NCBI GenBank assembly: GCA_034509735.1
Contig: JACGWO010000003.1
Coordinates: forward strand, 37,098,466-37,162,465
Direction: 5' to 3'
Length of the DNA: 64,000 nucleotides
DNA from: Sesamum alatum
Taxonomy: Eukaryota > Streptophyta > Magnoliopsida > Lamiales > Pedaliaceae
Numbering within the stretch: position 1 is the stretch's first letter; each line of letters opens with the position of its first letter. This document shows, piece by piece, positions 1 to 10,291 of the stretch. The notes beneath the pieces are model-generated. The model made no database searches and was not told the DNA's origin. It saw nothing but the letters and a program-made list of their open reading frames with translations. The translations under genes were made by a program, and so were the position numbers.

Positions 1-260
1 TTTTGTTTCTTGTATTTGGAAGTTTTGGTACGCGGGTTCAATTAGAGAGAGAGAGCGAGAGACAGCGAGGAGAGAGAGAGAGAGAGACAGAGAAAGAAAC
101 AGGTATGTGTTGTGTGTTTTTTTTCTGTTGAAAGCAAGGCGCGGCGCACAGGTATTATTTGAGAGACGGAGCGTGATCGCAGGCAACCTCTTTTCTTTAA
201 TTTCAAACCCCCTCCTCTATTTATCTCTTAATTTATTGCTTAATTTGCTTTTCACTTCCT
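1..260 (-). promoter_or_regulatory. possible 5' end of a gene lying left of the window
   Basis: A purine tract of GA repeats (about 44-98) lies beside a short GC-richer stretch. On the minus strand a TATA-like GATAAATAGA sits near 222-231, followed by C- and T-rich sequence such as plant leaders often have. This would fit the promoter and leader of a leftward gene whose coding part is outside the window. No coding sequence is visible, so this is an inference from composition only. Confidence 0.22.
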
Positions 261-407
261 AATTTTTCAATTAGAATATGATAAATAAATACTAGCACAT
301 AAGTCCATACCCAGCAAATTAAATTAATTAACTTGTTCAAATGTAAGTTTACATGTCGCTTATTTGAATACCTCAATATACATATTTATTAAATACATTA
401 AAATTTT

Positions 408-1180
408 GGGCAAATGATAATGAGTTCTCCCGAGATTTGACATAATTATAAATAGTAAATACCCTTCGTTATTTAAAGAATTATTGATTCTCCTTGATTT
501 TAACATCTGTCAAATAATAGCTCACTCTGTTAGGTTTTCATCCATCTTTTTAGTGAACTGACAAAAATGACTTAGTGGAATATGAAATAATTTGTTTTAA
601 TTTTTATTTTTTTTATAGACTAGAAGGGGAGAAAATTGCAATTTTAGTCCCGACGTATATGGTGGTTTGCAATATTAGTCCCATATTTTTTAAAATAGCC
701 AATATTAATCCCACACTTTAGGAAAACATAGCAAAGTTATTCCCACGATACTTTTGGGGCTAACTTTGCAACATTTGGGATAAACTTTGGGATTAATTTT
801 GTATTTTTTTGCTAAAATATGGGATTAATTTTGCAATATTTTTCTAAAGTGTGGGACTAATATTGTTACGTCGGTACTAACTTTGCAACGTTTTCCTAAA
901 GTATGTGACTAATGTTGGTTATTTCAAAATGTATGGGACTAATATTGCAAACCACCCTAAATTTTGGGACCGAAATTGCAATTTTCTCCTAGAAGGGCAA
1001 GGAGGAAATTTCACATCGTCAACTTTTTTTTTAATCTTTTATTTTCTTTTTTTTTTAAAAAAAAAAGAAAAAAATAACAAGGAAAAAGTGGATATTTTCA
1101 ACTCTCAATTCAAAAATTACATAATTCCATTAAATATTAGAAAGTGATGAATTTTTAAGAGATGTACTGATAATTTACCC
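408..1180. mobile_element. foldback MITE (GAGGTTTGGCATAATTACAAA family) carrying a nested MITE
   Basis: The ends are inverted repeats (GGGCAAATGATAATGAG at left, complement of GATAATTTACCC at right). It is flanked by a near-perfect 10-bp duplication, TTAAAATTTT at 398-407 and TTAAAAATTT at 1181-1190. Without the nested insertion it is about 404 bp, close to the 421-429 bp of other family members at 15416, 27011, 53851 and 58028. No coding capacity. The duplication size suggests a Mutator-type transposase. Confidence 0.72.
629..988. mobile_element. nested 360-bp MITE with long TIRs and exact 9-bp target duplication
   Basis: The element begins GAGAAAATTGCAATTTT and ends with the complement of that sequence. 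The arms match for roughly 90 bp (GGTGGTTTGCAATATTAGTC is present in both). The flanks are an exact 9-bp duplication CTAGAAGGG at 620-628 and 989-997. A much shorter relative lies at 48074-48161. No ORF of interest is present. Confidence 0.88.
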
Positions 1181-1190
1181 TTAAAAATTT

Positions 1191-3346
1191 AAGTTCTTTT
1201 GTAAGTTGCTATGCAATTTTGATTTTTTTTCAGTTATTCCATTAATCTAAATCCTCATTGCATTAATTTAATCAAGGCAAAAATTTAAGTTTTAACTATA
1301 ATTAATAAATATTCACTATAATTTTAATTATGATCTAGGTATTTATCATGATTGCTTACTATCACCAATTTCGCCGTCATTTTTTAATTTTAAATATGAC
1401 TAAGTATTAATATTTTGGTTTCATATACTGAAATAACAATCACGGTCTTTTTGTACTCATGATCAATTAAGATTTACTAGAATTTTTTTATTTTTAATAA
1501 TAATTTTTAATTACATAAAAATTCATATTTTTGTGCAATGTCTTACGGTCTTTATATCGTTGTTGCTAGCAACTTGAGTAGCTATCATTTACAATTGCAA
1601 TTTCATCTTTTCTTTTTAAATAAATATTTGAAAAAAAAATAATGTGATACAATAGTCGAAGTATTTTATTTTTTGGTGTGTAATCCAAAAGAAGAAAAAA
1701 AAAGAAATGTAACTTAGAAAAGCATTTTGGGGTTTTGTTGGTTATTATTTAGCCTCATAATAATTTATAGGTTGGTGCCTACATAATTATTCTTATTATT
1801 ATTAACTATAATTAGGGATATTATAAAATGGTCCGACGTGGACCCCAATAGGATTAAGATTGTCCAATGCTCGCCGCCGCTGCCTGAAAGGGATGTCTGT
1901 ACACAGAAGGTGGGTGGTGTGCGGTGGGCGTACACGATGAAAAAATTTCTATTACACTTTGATATTACATTATGTAATATATCAATGTATATATGATATA
2001 ACAAAGATTTTATATTGTATTTTGATATCACATATCAATACTATATCATTGTAATGGGGATCGAGAAATAATAATAACAACAATATATACTGATGTAGTG
2101 TGATTCGGGAAGTGATTAGTCTAAACACGTTAATTCGAGGTGACATCGCGAGGTAATGCAAAGAGTAGAAAGTAGGAAAGCTTGATTTCTATCAATGAAA
2201 TTCACACCTCTTACAAATGAATTTCTCCCTCTATTTATAGTAAATTACATGGGGTGAAAATACAAAATCTTCCATCAACTACCCTCAATCCAACGGCCTG
2301 GATTTAATTGTTGAGGGCAACTTGATAATTTAGCGTTCTCCACTACTTTTCTAACTTCCTTCAGGTAACCGCTATCAACTTCCACCGATGACGTTGCTGT
2401 AAATTCTTTAATATCTTGAGGGTTTCTTAGTAATTTTTCCTATCTTAATTTTCTATCACTATCATATGTAGATATGCATATTTATATTAATTTATACTGA
2501 GTAGGATTATTATTTCCTTGATTAACTTAAACTCATTATTCAATACCTATTGATCATCGAAAGAATATTTTCTCAAGAAATATGCAGTTTTAATATAACT
2601 AGTTTACCTTAGAGTAGCTCCTACATCATAATGTCTGAAAAATAAAGAAAACATACACTGAAAATTAATTGTAATTTAAAAATATGAACATATACAATAC
2701 ACATTTCTTGAGTGAAATAAATATCACGATTTTAATTATTTCCAATAAAATCATCACACAATAAGTAAATAAAGCCCAAAACAATGTTTCTTTCTGCTTC
2801 AAGTTACTTATTATGGTACCAGAGTGTCATCATAAATAGATAACGAAGAACCATAAAATTGAATTATTAGGAATGTCTGTGCGCCAGTGCCTATAAGAAA
2901 AGGCCCTATTTACTTCATGGGATAAGGCCACATATCCCGTGATTTCAAGCATTGTCCCATGTTTACTTGTCTTGGGATCGGTCTGATTAACCCTCCGTGA
3001 TAACGTAGGATAACATGGATGTAATATTAAAGGGTTAGAAAATGTCATTCACCGTATTCATATGGTTTGCGTTTGTTCAATTTTCTATCGTTTAACTATA
3101 ATATTTAATTTTGTTATATTTAAGTGGTGTTGAAGGTCTAATTGTGTAGCATGTTATGCACAATATGGTACTTTATTAATTATTATTCAGCGTTAGTGTG
3201 ACAACTTTAAAATTATTATTTGATATATTTTATTATTAATATTATATTTTATTGTAGTCACTATTGTTGTTATTTTATGTGTATATACATATATATATAT
3301 ATATTCTCCCTACCTATAAAGATTTTGACCATGAATCAACTGAATT
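1191..3346. other. gene-free AT-rich intergenic region
   Basis: No ORF here resembles a protein. The only structure of note is an LTR-like promoter patch at about 2046-2420, listed separately. The remainder is low-complexity AT-rich sequence with short homopolymers and a TA run near 3286-3303. Confidence 0.6.
2046..2420 (-). mobile_element. possible solo-LTR fragment (minus orientation)
   Basis: On the minus strand a clear TATA box (ACTATAAATAGAGGGAG, near 2230-2245) is followed by a leader-like stretch and then unrelated sequence with no coding exon. A similar arrangement (CACTATAAATAGGCCTC) occurs near 50375, also with no gene downstream. A promoter with no gene suggests a retrotransposon LTR remnant. 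No TG...CA ends or target duplication were established, so the call is weak. Confidence 0.28.
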
Positions 3347-3512
3347 GGAAAATTCTCATCTAGATTAGGTGACTCTAGACGAATCCAATCAGTCACATAA
3401 TAAATGTGATACACTTGTTATGTAATTGATCATTCTCCTTAAATTATACAATAGAAAGTATGTTTATGTAATTTGTACAGATCTGACCAAACCCGATTGA
3501 ACTAGAATTTTC
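3347..3512. mobile_element. small foldback MITE just past the GH3 pseudogene stop
   Basis: The inverted arms are GGAAAATTCTCATCTAGATT at left and the complement of CTAGAATTTTCC at right. The core holds opposed copies of a motif resembling AATCACATAACAAGTGTGAT. The flanks ACTGAATT and ACTTAATT match at 7 of 8 positions. The same family occurs at 4133, 49456, 56451 and 58851. Confidence 0.6.
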
Positions 3513-4132
3513 CACTTAATTTACAGGATTTGTTGTGAGTCCGTACCCTAATGGGACCAATGAGTCATAATGCTTATCCCCGAAGTTCATAGGGAGTTGC
3601 TTAACATTTTTGAACCAAGTGATGGGCAGCTTGCCAGTAAAACCATAGTCACCAAATAGAACATCGGCAACACCTTGGCCTTCAGATCCCGGCAGCCAAG
3701 CGGCTACGAGGGCATCGACTTGCGAAAGATACGGTTCAAACACGATTGGGCGGCCCGTGACTAGAACGACAACGCATTTCCTTGAGGCACAGAACATTTT
3801 CAATAATGCTTGGCCCTGGATGCGGAAGTGTCAAGTTTAGGTTGTCACCATATGTTTCGAAGTATGGCACTTCTCCTACCACAACATTTGTACATGAGTA
3901 GTTGCTGGTTTTAACATGATTAGGATCAGGAATCCTGTTGTAATGAACTTGTGTGTTGGGGTCTACTGTGTTTTTTATGGTAGACAAGATCGTAGTACCT
4001 GCACGCATGATAGGTGAAATTAAGATTATGTTAGAAAGAAATATAATTCTATCAACATGCATGAATTAATATTGAAGATATAAAGTTCTTGTATAAGAGC
4101 AAGATCCATGAAATATCCCGTCAGCACTTAGT

Positions 4133-4310
4133 GGAAAATTCTTACACAAATCAAGTTTGATTGAACCAAACCAATCACAAAACAAGTGTGATATACTTGA
4201 CATGTGATTAGTCATTTTTACTGAACTGTACACAAAATACACGATAAATATATTTACTTGTCATATAATTGATTCAAATCCTATCAAACCCGACTAAGTT
4301 AGAATTTCCC
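4133..4310. mobile_element. small foldback MITE inside the GH3 pseudogene C-terminal exon
   Basis: It has the same family structure as 3347-3512: GGAAAATTCTTACACAAATC at left, complement of AGTTAGAATTTCCC at right, with opposed AATCACAAAACAAGTGTGAT-like motifs. It forms about half of an insertion that splits the last coding exon of the pseudogene. Flanks show only an imperfect duplication (GCACTTAGT and GTACTGAAT). Confidence 0.6.
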
Positions 4311-4583
4311 GTACTGAATTTAATTACCAGGAGTGATATCGCCACTCTTTTCGTGCCATCAATCGTCCAACCACCACATTGGTTGCCGATATTGTCGGCA
4401 TGAGTTCCTGCAACAAGAATCTTTTCTGCCTTCTTGGGAAGTGGAAGCAACGGTTGGTCTGCAGATTTTCCATTCTTAAGAAGCACAAGTGATTTTCTGA
4501 CAGCTTTCCTCGCAATTTCTCTATGTGCCTGTCAGATATATATTTTCAGGCAGATGATCAACATGTTAATGCATGCTTAAGTT

Positions 4584-5038
4584 GGCTCAAATGCATTTGT
4601 TGTTCGGTAGATCATTTATCGTTTTCGTCTTTTAACTTTTTAGGATAGCATTGGTCCTGTATCTTTTTAATTTTCACGATTTCAATCCTTTTTTTTTTTT
4701 TTTTTTTGGCCAACGTTATCCCTTCTCACTGAAAAAATGCAAGTGCATCACGGACTTTTAAAATTGCAAATATTGTTCCAATTGATTCATTTTTGCCAGC
4801 ATTTTTGTCCTTTAACTTTTTAAAGTGATATTTTAGTACTGTATCTTTAAATTTTTGCAATTTTAGTCCTTTTTTACGTTGGAGTTCACCATTCTCATCG
4901 TTGGAGGTGAACTCTAGCAAAAAATGGAGTGGAATCGCGTAAATTAAAAAGATAAATAACCAAAATGTTACTCTAAAAAATTAAAGGAATGAAAACATCA
5001 AATAACTTAAGTTACGCGATAAAAAATGTATTTAATCC
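4584..5038. mobile_element. foldback MITE in an intron of the GH3 pseudogene
   Basis: Left end GGCTCAAATGCATTTG and right end complementary to AAAAATGTATTTAATCC face each other. Both arms carry CTTTAATTTTTT and TTTTAATTTTCACGATTT-type blocks. It belongs to the same family as 37590-38028, which fills the intron of the HSP20-like gene. No clear target duplication was found here. Confidence 0.58.
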
Positions 5039-6400
5039 AATAACGTTAACACTTTCAACTCACCGGATGCCCTAAGTACTTGGCCATGCTATAATCAGCC
5101 AATGGATGCTCAAACAAAACCCATCGAGAATTTAACTCTCAAAATTCTGAACACGGCATCATCAATTCGGCTCATGGGAACGTAGTTATTTTTGACCAAG
5201 AAGGTTAGACCATCAATAAATTCTGTATAATTATAAGGAACCATGATCTGCATTACACAAAAATTACTTAGCAACATCATTTGATGAGTGATGTATGAAA
5301 TTCACAAGGTTTGAAGCCAAAATGCAAAGAAACATGACGGAAAATGCATTTAAGCCAATTAATTAATTCACCAATCATGTCAAGTCCAACATTAATCGAA
5401 GTCTCAATTGAATATGTGTAATTGGCATGAAGAGGAGAAGTAATCCTGTCAATCGCCTCCCAATCTGAAATGACGAACCCCTGAAGTATTTTGATGGATT
5501 TCAAATTATCTATTAATCACTTAATTTGTGTACTGGTATTGCACAATGTGAAAATTAGAGCTTTTAAGCAAATAATTAAATTATATGTACTCTGAAGCGT
5601 TGTGTCTTCTTGAGAAAGCCTGTGATAAGATCGCGATTAGCATGCATCTTCTTCCCGTTCCAACTTGAGTAGGAGATCATGATAGTCGAGACACCCTTGA
5701 TAACAGAATCATAGTAGGCCGGCATATGGAGACGAAGCAATTGACTCCAGGTTGCTATTGTGTTGTTCTCATTTATGCCTTTTACCGTTCCTCCATCACC
5801 AACATAGTGTTTGGCACATGCCGCAACATTTTGTCTGCAATCAATCGAAAAAAAAAGGAAACATACAGAATGAGACACTTATTTTTATTTTTCGCACAAA
5901 AAACAATAAAGCATTTTCACTCCACTGAAAATGTTGAAAACTAAAAATAAAATTGGAAACAAAACTAAACGGGCACTTACTATCCGGCAACATAGGGAAC
6001 GCCCTTTTGTACATTAGCAGGTCTATCTCCTTATAATTCGGGAATGAGTTCAGTCATTGACTTAATTATACTTTGATCTTCACTGTAGTTTTCATAGCAC
6101 TGACCCCATCTTGGATCTCTGCATGCTTGTTAATGGAACAAAATCTCACCAAAAATTAGAACAAAAAGTATATACGTAATTAAATTTAATAGATTTTTCA
6201 ATTCATAGGAATTACGGATGATTGAAGTTGGTTAATTAATTACCGCAATGCATGGTGCAAAAGCATAAGGAACGCCTGTAGCTCTTATTTCAGGAGCAGT
6301 TGCAGCTCCAATTTTCTTCACCAATTCAGGGTCTCTGGTTAGAACAATTAAAAAGTATTTCAGCACCAATGAGCAAACAAGCAATCGTACGCTGTGAAAC

Positions 6401-6606
6401 GGGTTTAATGCAATTTATCTCTCTATGAATAAAAAATAACAATTTACCTTTATATGTTCTTTAAAATGGAGCAGTTTAACTCCCTTAGAGAGGAAGCTAG
6501 AGTGCTTCATTTTAAAAAACACGGGGAGGTAAATTGATATTTTATTTTTTATAGAGGGGTAATTTGCTCATTTATAATATCATGGGGAGTTGCTTGCATT
6601 TTTCCC
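6401..6606. mobile_element. 206-bp foldback MITE in a pseudogene intron
   Basis: The ends are GGGTTTAATGCAATTTATC and the complement of TTGCTTGCATTTTTCCC. The flanks GCTGTGAAAC (6391-6400) and GCTATAAAAC (6607-6616) match at 8 of 10 positions, as expected for an aged 9-10-bp duplication. It is related to the 30154-30396 element, which starts GGGATAAATGCAATTTAC. Confidence 0.65.
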
Positions 6607-7224
6607 GCTATAAAACTACTTGCCTTGTAGCACCGAGGCCGATGTTGTGGGGAAAAATTGTAGCCTTATAGACATTGTTGTTCCCATGAACGGCATCAAT
6701 TCCATATATCATCGGTATCCCAAGATGTGTTGATAGTGCGCTCTTTTGAATCTTATTAACCATGTCAACCCATTTCTCCGGAGGTGCATTTTTAGCCGGA
6801 ACACTGCCTCCACCGCTCAATACACTGCCTGCATATGATCAAGATTAAATCCACCGGCATGATCGTTATATACGACCGACTTATTCAACATTGCAAATTA
6901 AGACATTGTCGTGTGAGTAGTGTACGGTTCAGAAAAAGTGATGCAAATTTATCACACTTACTTTGTAATTGTTTTGATTCGACCAAACCTGATTCTGATG
7001 AGAATTTTACCCATAAAGTACTTGGTCATGACATCATGTTTTGTGACGGTGCGCTCAATTTGTGTCATTTGGCCTATCTTCTCCTCCAAGGTCATCCTTT
7101 TCATTAGGTCTACGATTCTCCCAGCTATAGGTTGTTTTGGGTCTTTATATAACATATACTCTTCTGCGTTTGCTATGGTTGCACTGCAACATGCACGGAG
7201 GAAAAAGAAAAAAAAAGAAATCAT

Positions 7225-8019
7225 GCATTACCATAATTAAATGCAAATTTTGCGCCATTACATTCGAAATTCATCACATGTTTATGGGCTACACGTAGAA
7301 TATAAAATCGATCTCTATATTATGCAAATCTTTATACGTGCTAATGCATATCTATACCTGATCACGATAATTATTTCACCCTCTACCGCCTCTAGCCGAT
7401 ATATGAACCTGTCGTCGGCCGAGACGAGAGAGAGAGAGAGATATATATTTAGTGTTATTTTTCTATCTACTATATTGAAGATTTTGTTGGGAAAATTAAC
7501 ATGTATTTATATCAAAGTTTGTTGTTCTTTTCTTGGTTATTTTTCAATTTGAAGAAATTTACATCTTTTACTGAGTGGTTATGGATAAGTGTTCCCTTAC
7601 CATTTAATTTGAGAAGTTAAAACCTCTACATATAAATGGACGTCTAAATTTAAACATTGATATAAAAAAGAATAGATGTTTTCATCAAGAAAATAGAACT
7701 TCATTCCCTTTATAAAATTATTTTCGTCAATGAACTTAATTAATTACCTTAGCCTACAGTACCCGTTCTACGTATATATGATCTTAAATATTGCAAAACA
7801 TATGTATTTTATTTAATTATATTTCTGTATTTATTCTATAGGTTTTATTTTACATTTTCATAATGATAAAACATGTTCATGGAGAGAATTTGATGTAAGA
7901 ACCATATATATTCTAGAGGCCCAAACTTAATTATCTAACCATACTCTTTAGGTTGTGAAAACTAGTTGATTTGCTACCAATATATGAAAACTAGTTGATT
8001 TGCTACCAATATATATTTG
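7225..8019. other. intergenic region between GH3 copies
   Basis: AT-rich sequence with a short GA tract near 7425-7440. A 25-bp stretch around GAAAACTAGTTGATTTGC is duplicated in direct tandem at about 7958-8010. No coding sequence or RNA gene was recognised. Confidence 0.5.
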
Positions 8020-8719
8020 ATGAAATTATGTAATTTTTGGATGAAGTTTGGAATTGTCAACTTTGACTCTGTTGATTATTTTTTCTTGATTTAAAAAAAT
8101 AATTAAAAAATTGTAAATAAAAATTAGACAAGGTGGATGAAAAATTTCAAAAATTACAAAAAGTTATTCACTTGGTCCAAAAAATTTAGAAAATTTTAAC
8201 AAATAAGTACAATTATAATTCATAGTCCAAGAGAGTATTTTAATCGGTTTACAACAAACAATGAATGAAAACCTAACGGAGACTAACGAACTGGCCCGAT
8301 TGTTAGACAACTATTAGACATAGAAACTAGTAATTTCCAAATTGGGAGATATTGATAATTTTCCAACTTTCGTCCACTAATATAGGGGCCGTGGCATTGC
8401 AAATAAGGCTTTTAATAAAATAGCAATTCAGGACACTAATTTTTTAAAAATGACAATTTCAGTCTAATTTGCCCTAATTTACCGAAAATGCTCACATGTC
8501 CAGCACGTGACAAATAAAAATTGGGGGTTTTGTCTACTCCGTCCACAATTGCTGACGTGGCAATTCAAAATCCGACCAAGATGACATGGCAGGAGTGATG
8601 TGTCAAAAGTCGGTCAAGAAATAGTAATTAAGAACACTAATTTTTTAAAAATGGCAATTTTAGTCTAATTTCACTCCGGCCAATAATTTTCAAAAAATTC
8701 CAAAAATTCTTGGGAAAAA

Positions 8720-9780
8720 CGGAAAAATCCCCCAGTGTTTTCTCGAAGTTGCAAAAAACCCCCTGAAATAAGAAAATAGATTAAAATGCCCATGTGATAT
8801 ATATAATTAAGCAAAAAACCTCCATTCCATCAATTTTAACGGAGAGTGTGATTCACTCTCCCACCTACGAGCATTAAAGCTTTTTTTAATTTTTTTATTT
8901 ACTTTTGGCAGATAAAAATGTCCAAATTGACTTTGTTTCTAATATAAATAACACAAATGCCATTTAACTTCAACAATGGCAATTTGTCTTTAAATAAATA
9001 AAAATAAAGGATATATTTAAAATTTTATTATACTTTTTAAAAAAGATAAAATAAGTTTTATTATTATTAATTTATAATAATTATATATTATTAATTAATA
9101 GTATTATTTAGTTTCCAAATATTGTGATACACTATTATTTTAGTAAACTAGTAAATAGATTTATTTATAAATATAAAATTACAAAAATTTAAATATGTAT
9201 ATAAATAAAATATTAATATTTAAATTATAAATACTTGATTTTAAATAAATTTTAATAGTTTGAATTATATATAGGCGACGATAGTCGCCGCTGTGGCATT
9301 TGGAACAAAGGCGAATATGCAACATTTCAGAAAACACAAGGGGGTGTTTCGCTTATTTTCTTATCATAAGGGCATGTTCACTACTTTGGATGTGACTATG
9401 ATGTAATAGATTAATGAATGATATTGTTTGGGATAAATGGTTGTAGGCTAATATAATATTTTGTTTACTTACTATAATATGTTGTAGGACTGTAGGCTAA
9501 TATAAACCGATCATAGGGAAAAATTATAATTTTTTTTACATTTGAGGATATTAAACTAAATAGTATCAATAGAAGGGTTATATGGACCAATGCACAAATT
9601 ATAACTTGGCTCAATTTATTATAAAGGGCCCTTGATTCAAATCAAGGGCCAATACTTTTTCAAGTAAACATAGATTTAGGAGTGATTAGGCTATAAATTA
9701 AGCCTAATCATGGGTAGTAAACATGCCCTAAGGGTATTTTTTGCAACTTCATGCAAAGACAAGGTTTTTTTTTTTTTTTT
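8720..9780. mobile_element. foldback element nested in the 1.7-kb element
   Basis: The left arm contains GTGTTTTCTCGAAGTTGCAA and then CCCCTGAAATAAGAAAATAG. The right arm, once the Tourist-like insertion is ignored, reads as its complement (TTGCAACTTCATGCAAAGAC and TTATTTTCTTATCATAAGGG). The right arm has a second, partial copy around 9320-9350. Ends are approximate and no duplication was identified. Confidence 0.5.
9370..9728. mobile_element. Tourist-like (PIF/Harbinger) MITE with TAA target duplication
   Basis: The terminal inverted repeats are GGGCATGTTCACTAC and the complement of GTAGTAAACATGCCC. It is flanked exactly by TAA at 9367-9369 and 9729-9731, the size and sequence typical of PIF/Harbinger-class MITEs. 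It is 359 bp long, has no ORF, and sits within the right arm of another foldback element. Confidence 0.85.
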
Positions 9781-10291
9781 TACCCAAAATGCTTGGCTAG
9801 AGTGAAATTGAACTGAAATTGTCATTTTTTAAAAATTAGTGTCCTTAATTGTTATTTCTTGGCCAGTTGACACATCACTCCTGCCATATTATCTTGGCCG
9901 GATTTTGAATTACCACGTAAGCAATTGTGGCCGAAGTGGACAAACCCCAATTTTTATTTGTCACGTGATGGACATGTGAACATTTTTGGCAAAATTAGAA
10001 CAAATTGGACTGAAATTGCCATTTTTAAAAAATGAGTATTCTTAATTACTATTTTATTAAAAGTCTGGTTTACAACGCCACAACCCCTTATTAGTCGACG
10101 AAAATTGCAATTTTTCCTTTTCCAAACACCAAAGGAGTCCTTATGAACCTGTGGAAGTAGAACTCATTGTAATTTACCCCTCAAGACTCGAGAGTAATTC
10201 ATAGCATTGGCAATCAAGAGAATAATCTTCAATATGGCTCAGTCTCACAAAGCACAAAAACGTTACATTCTCGGATCATACGCTGAATAAT

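Larger units (their letters stand above)
3516..7224 (-). pseudogene. broken GH3 beta-glucosidase (beta-D-glucan exohydrolase-like)
   Basis: This is a decayed tandem copy of the intact GH3 gene at 10292-13240, with the same exon order. Recognisable exons on the minus strand are N-terminal EEYMLYKDPKQP (about 7008-7224), GGGSVPA to GATR (about 6620-6826), exon 3 (6244-6335), exon 4 (about 5985-6122), [13 protein letters not shown] (5588-5833), FVISDW with the nucleophile Asp (about 5390-5480), [11 protein letters not shown] (5060-5250) and the split C-terminal exon (3516-4530). Lesions seen directly: the acceptor of exon 4 reads AA where the sister has AG; a CAA-to-TAA stop lies inside exon 4; a second TAA forms across the exon 4-5 junction; one extra T in exon 7 gives a stop after MGFV; exon 8 has a 2-nt loss after CGGWTI, a 300-bp insertion and a later 1-nt shift. 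Family members hydrolyse beta-glucans in the cell wall or apoplast. This copy cannot encode a full enzyme. Confidence 0.9.
8365..10108. mobile_element. 1.7-kb element with about 340-bp terminal inverted repeats
   Basis: The left arm runs from AACTTTCGTCCACTAATATA to about 8695, and the right arm from about 9780 to TTAGTCGACGAAAATTGC. The arms share TTTTAATAAAATAG, GACATGTGAACAT-type and TTTTTATTTGTCACGTG blocks. Each arm also holds two diverged copies of an ACACTAATTTTTTAAAAATG motif, so the arms have internal repeats. The flanks AATTTTCC (8357-8364) and AATTTTTCC (10109-10117) are a probable target duplication. No ORF, so non-autonomous. Confidence 0.62.
8020..10200. repeat. nested transposon block, outer MITE shell
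   Basis: The flanks at 8020-8364 and 10118-10190 resemble interior and end sequences of the GAGGTTTGGCATAATTACAAA family (compare 20840-21160). They read as one element interrupted at GATAATTTTCC. Inside lie a 1.7-kb long-TIR element, then a second foldback element, then a Tourist-like MITE, each in an arm or the core of the previous one. Shell boundaries are approximate because this copy is degraded. Confidence 0.5.
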
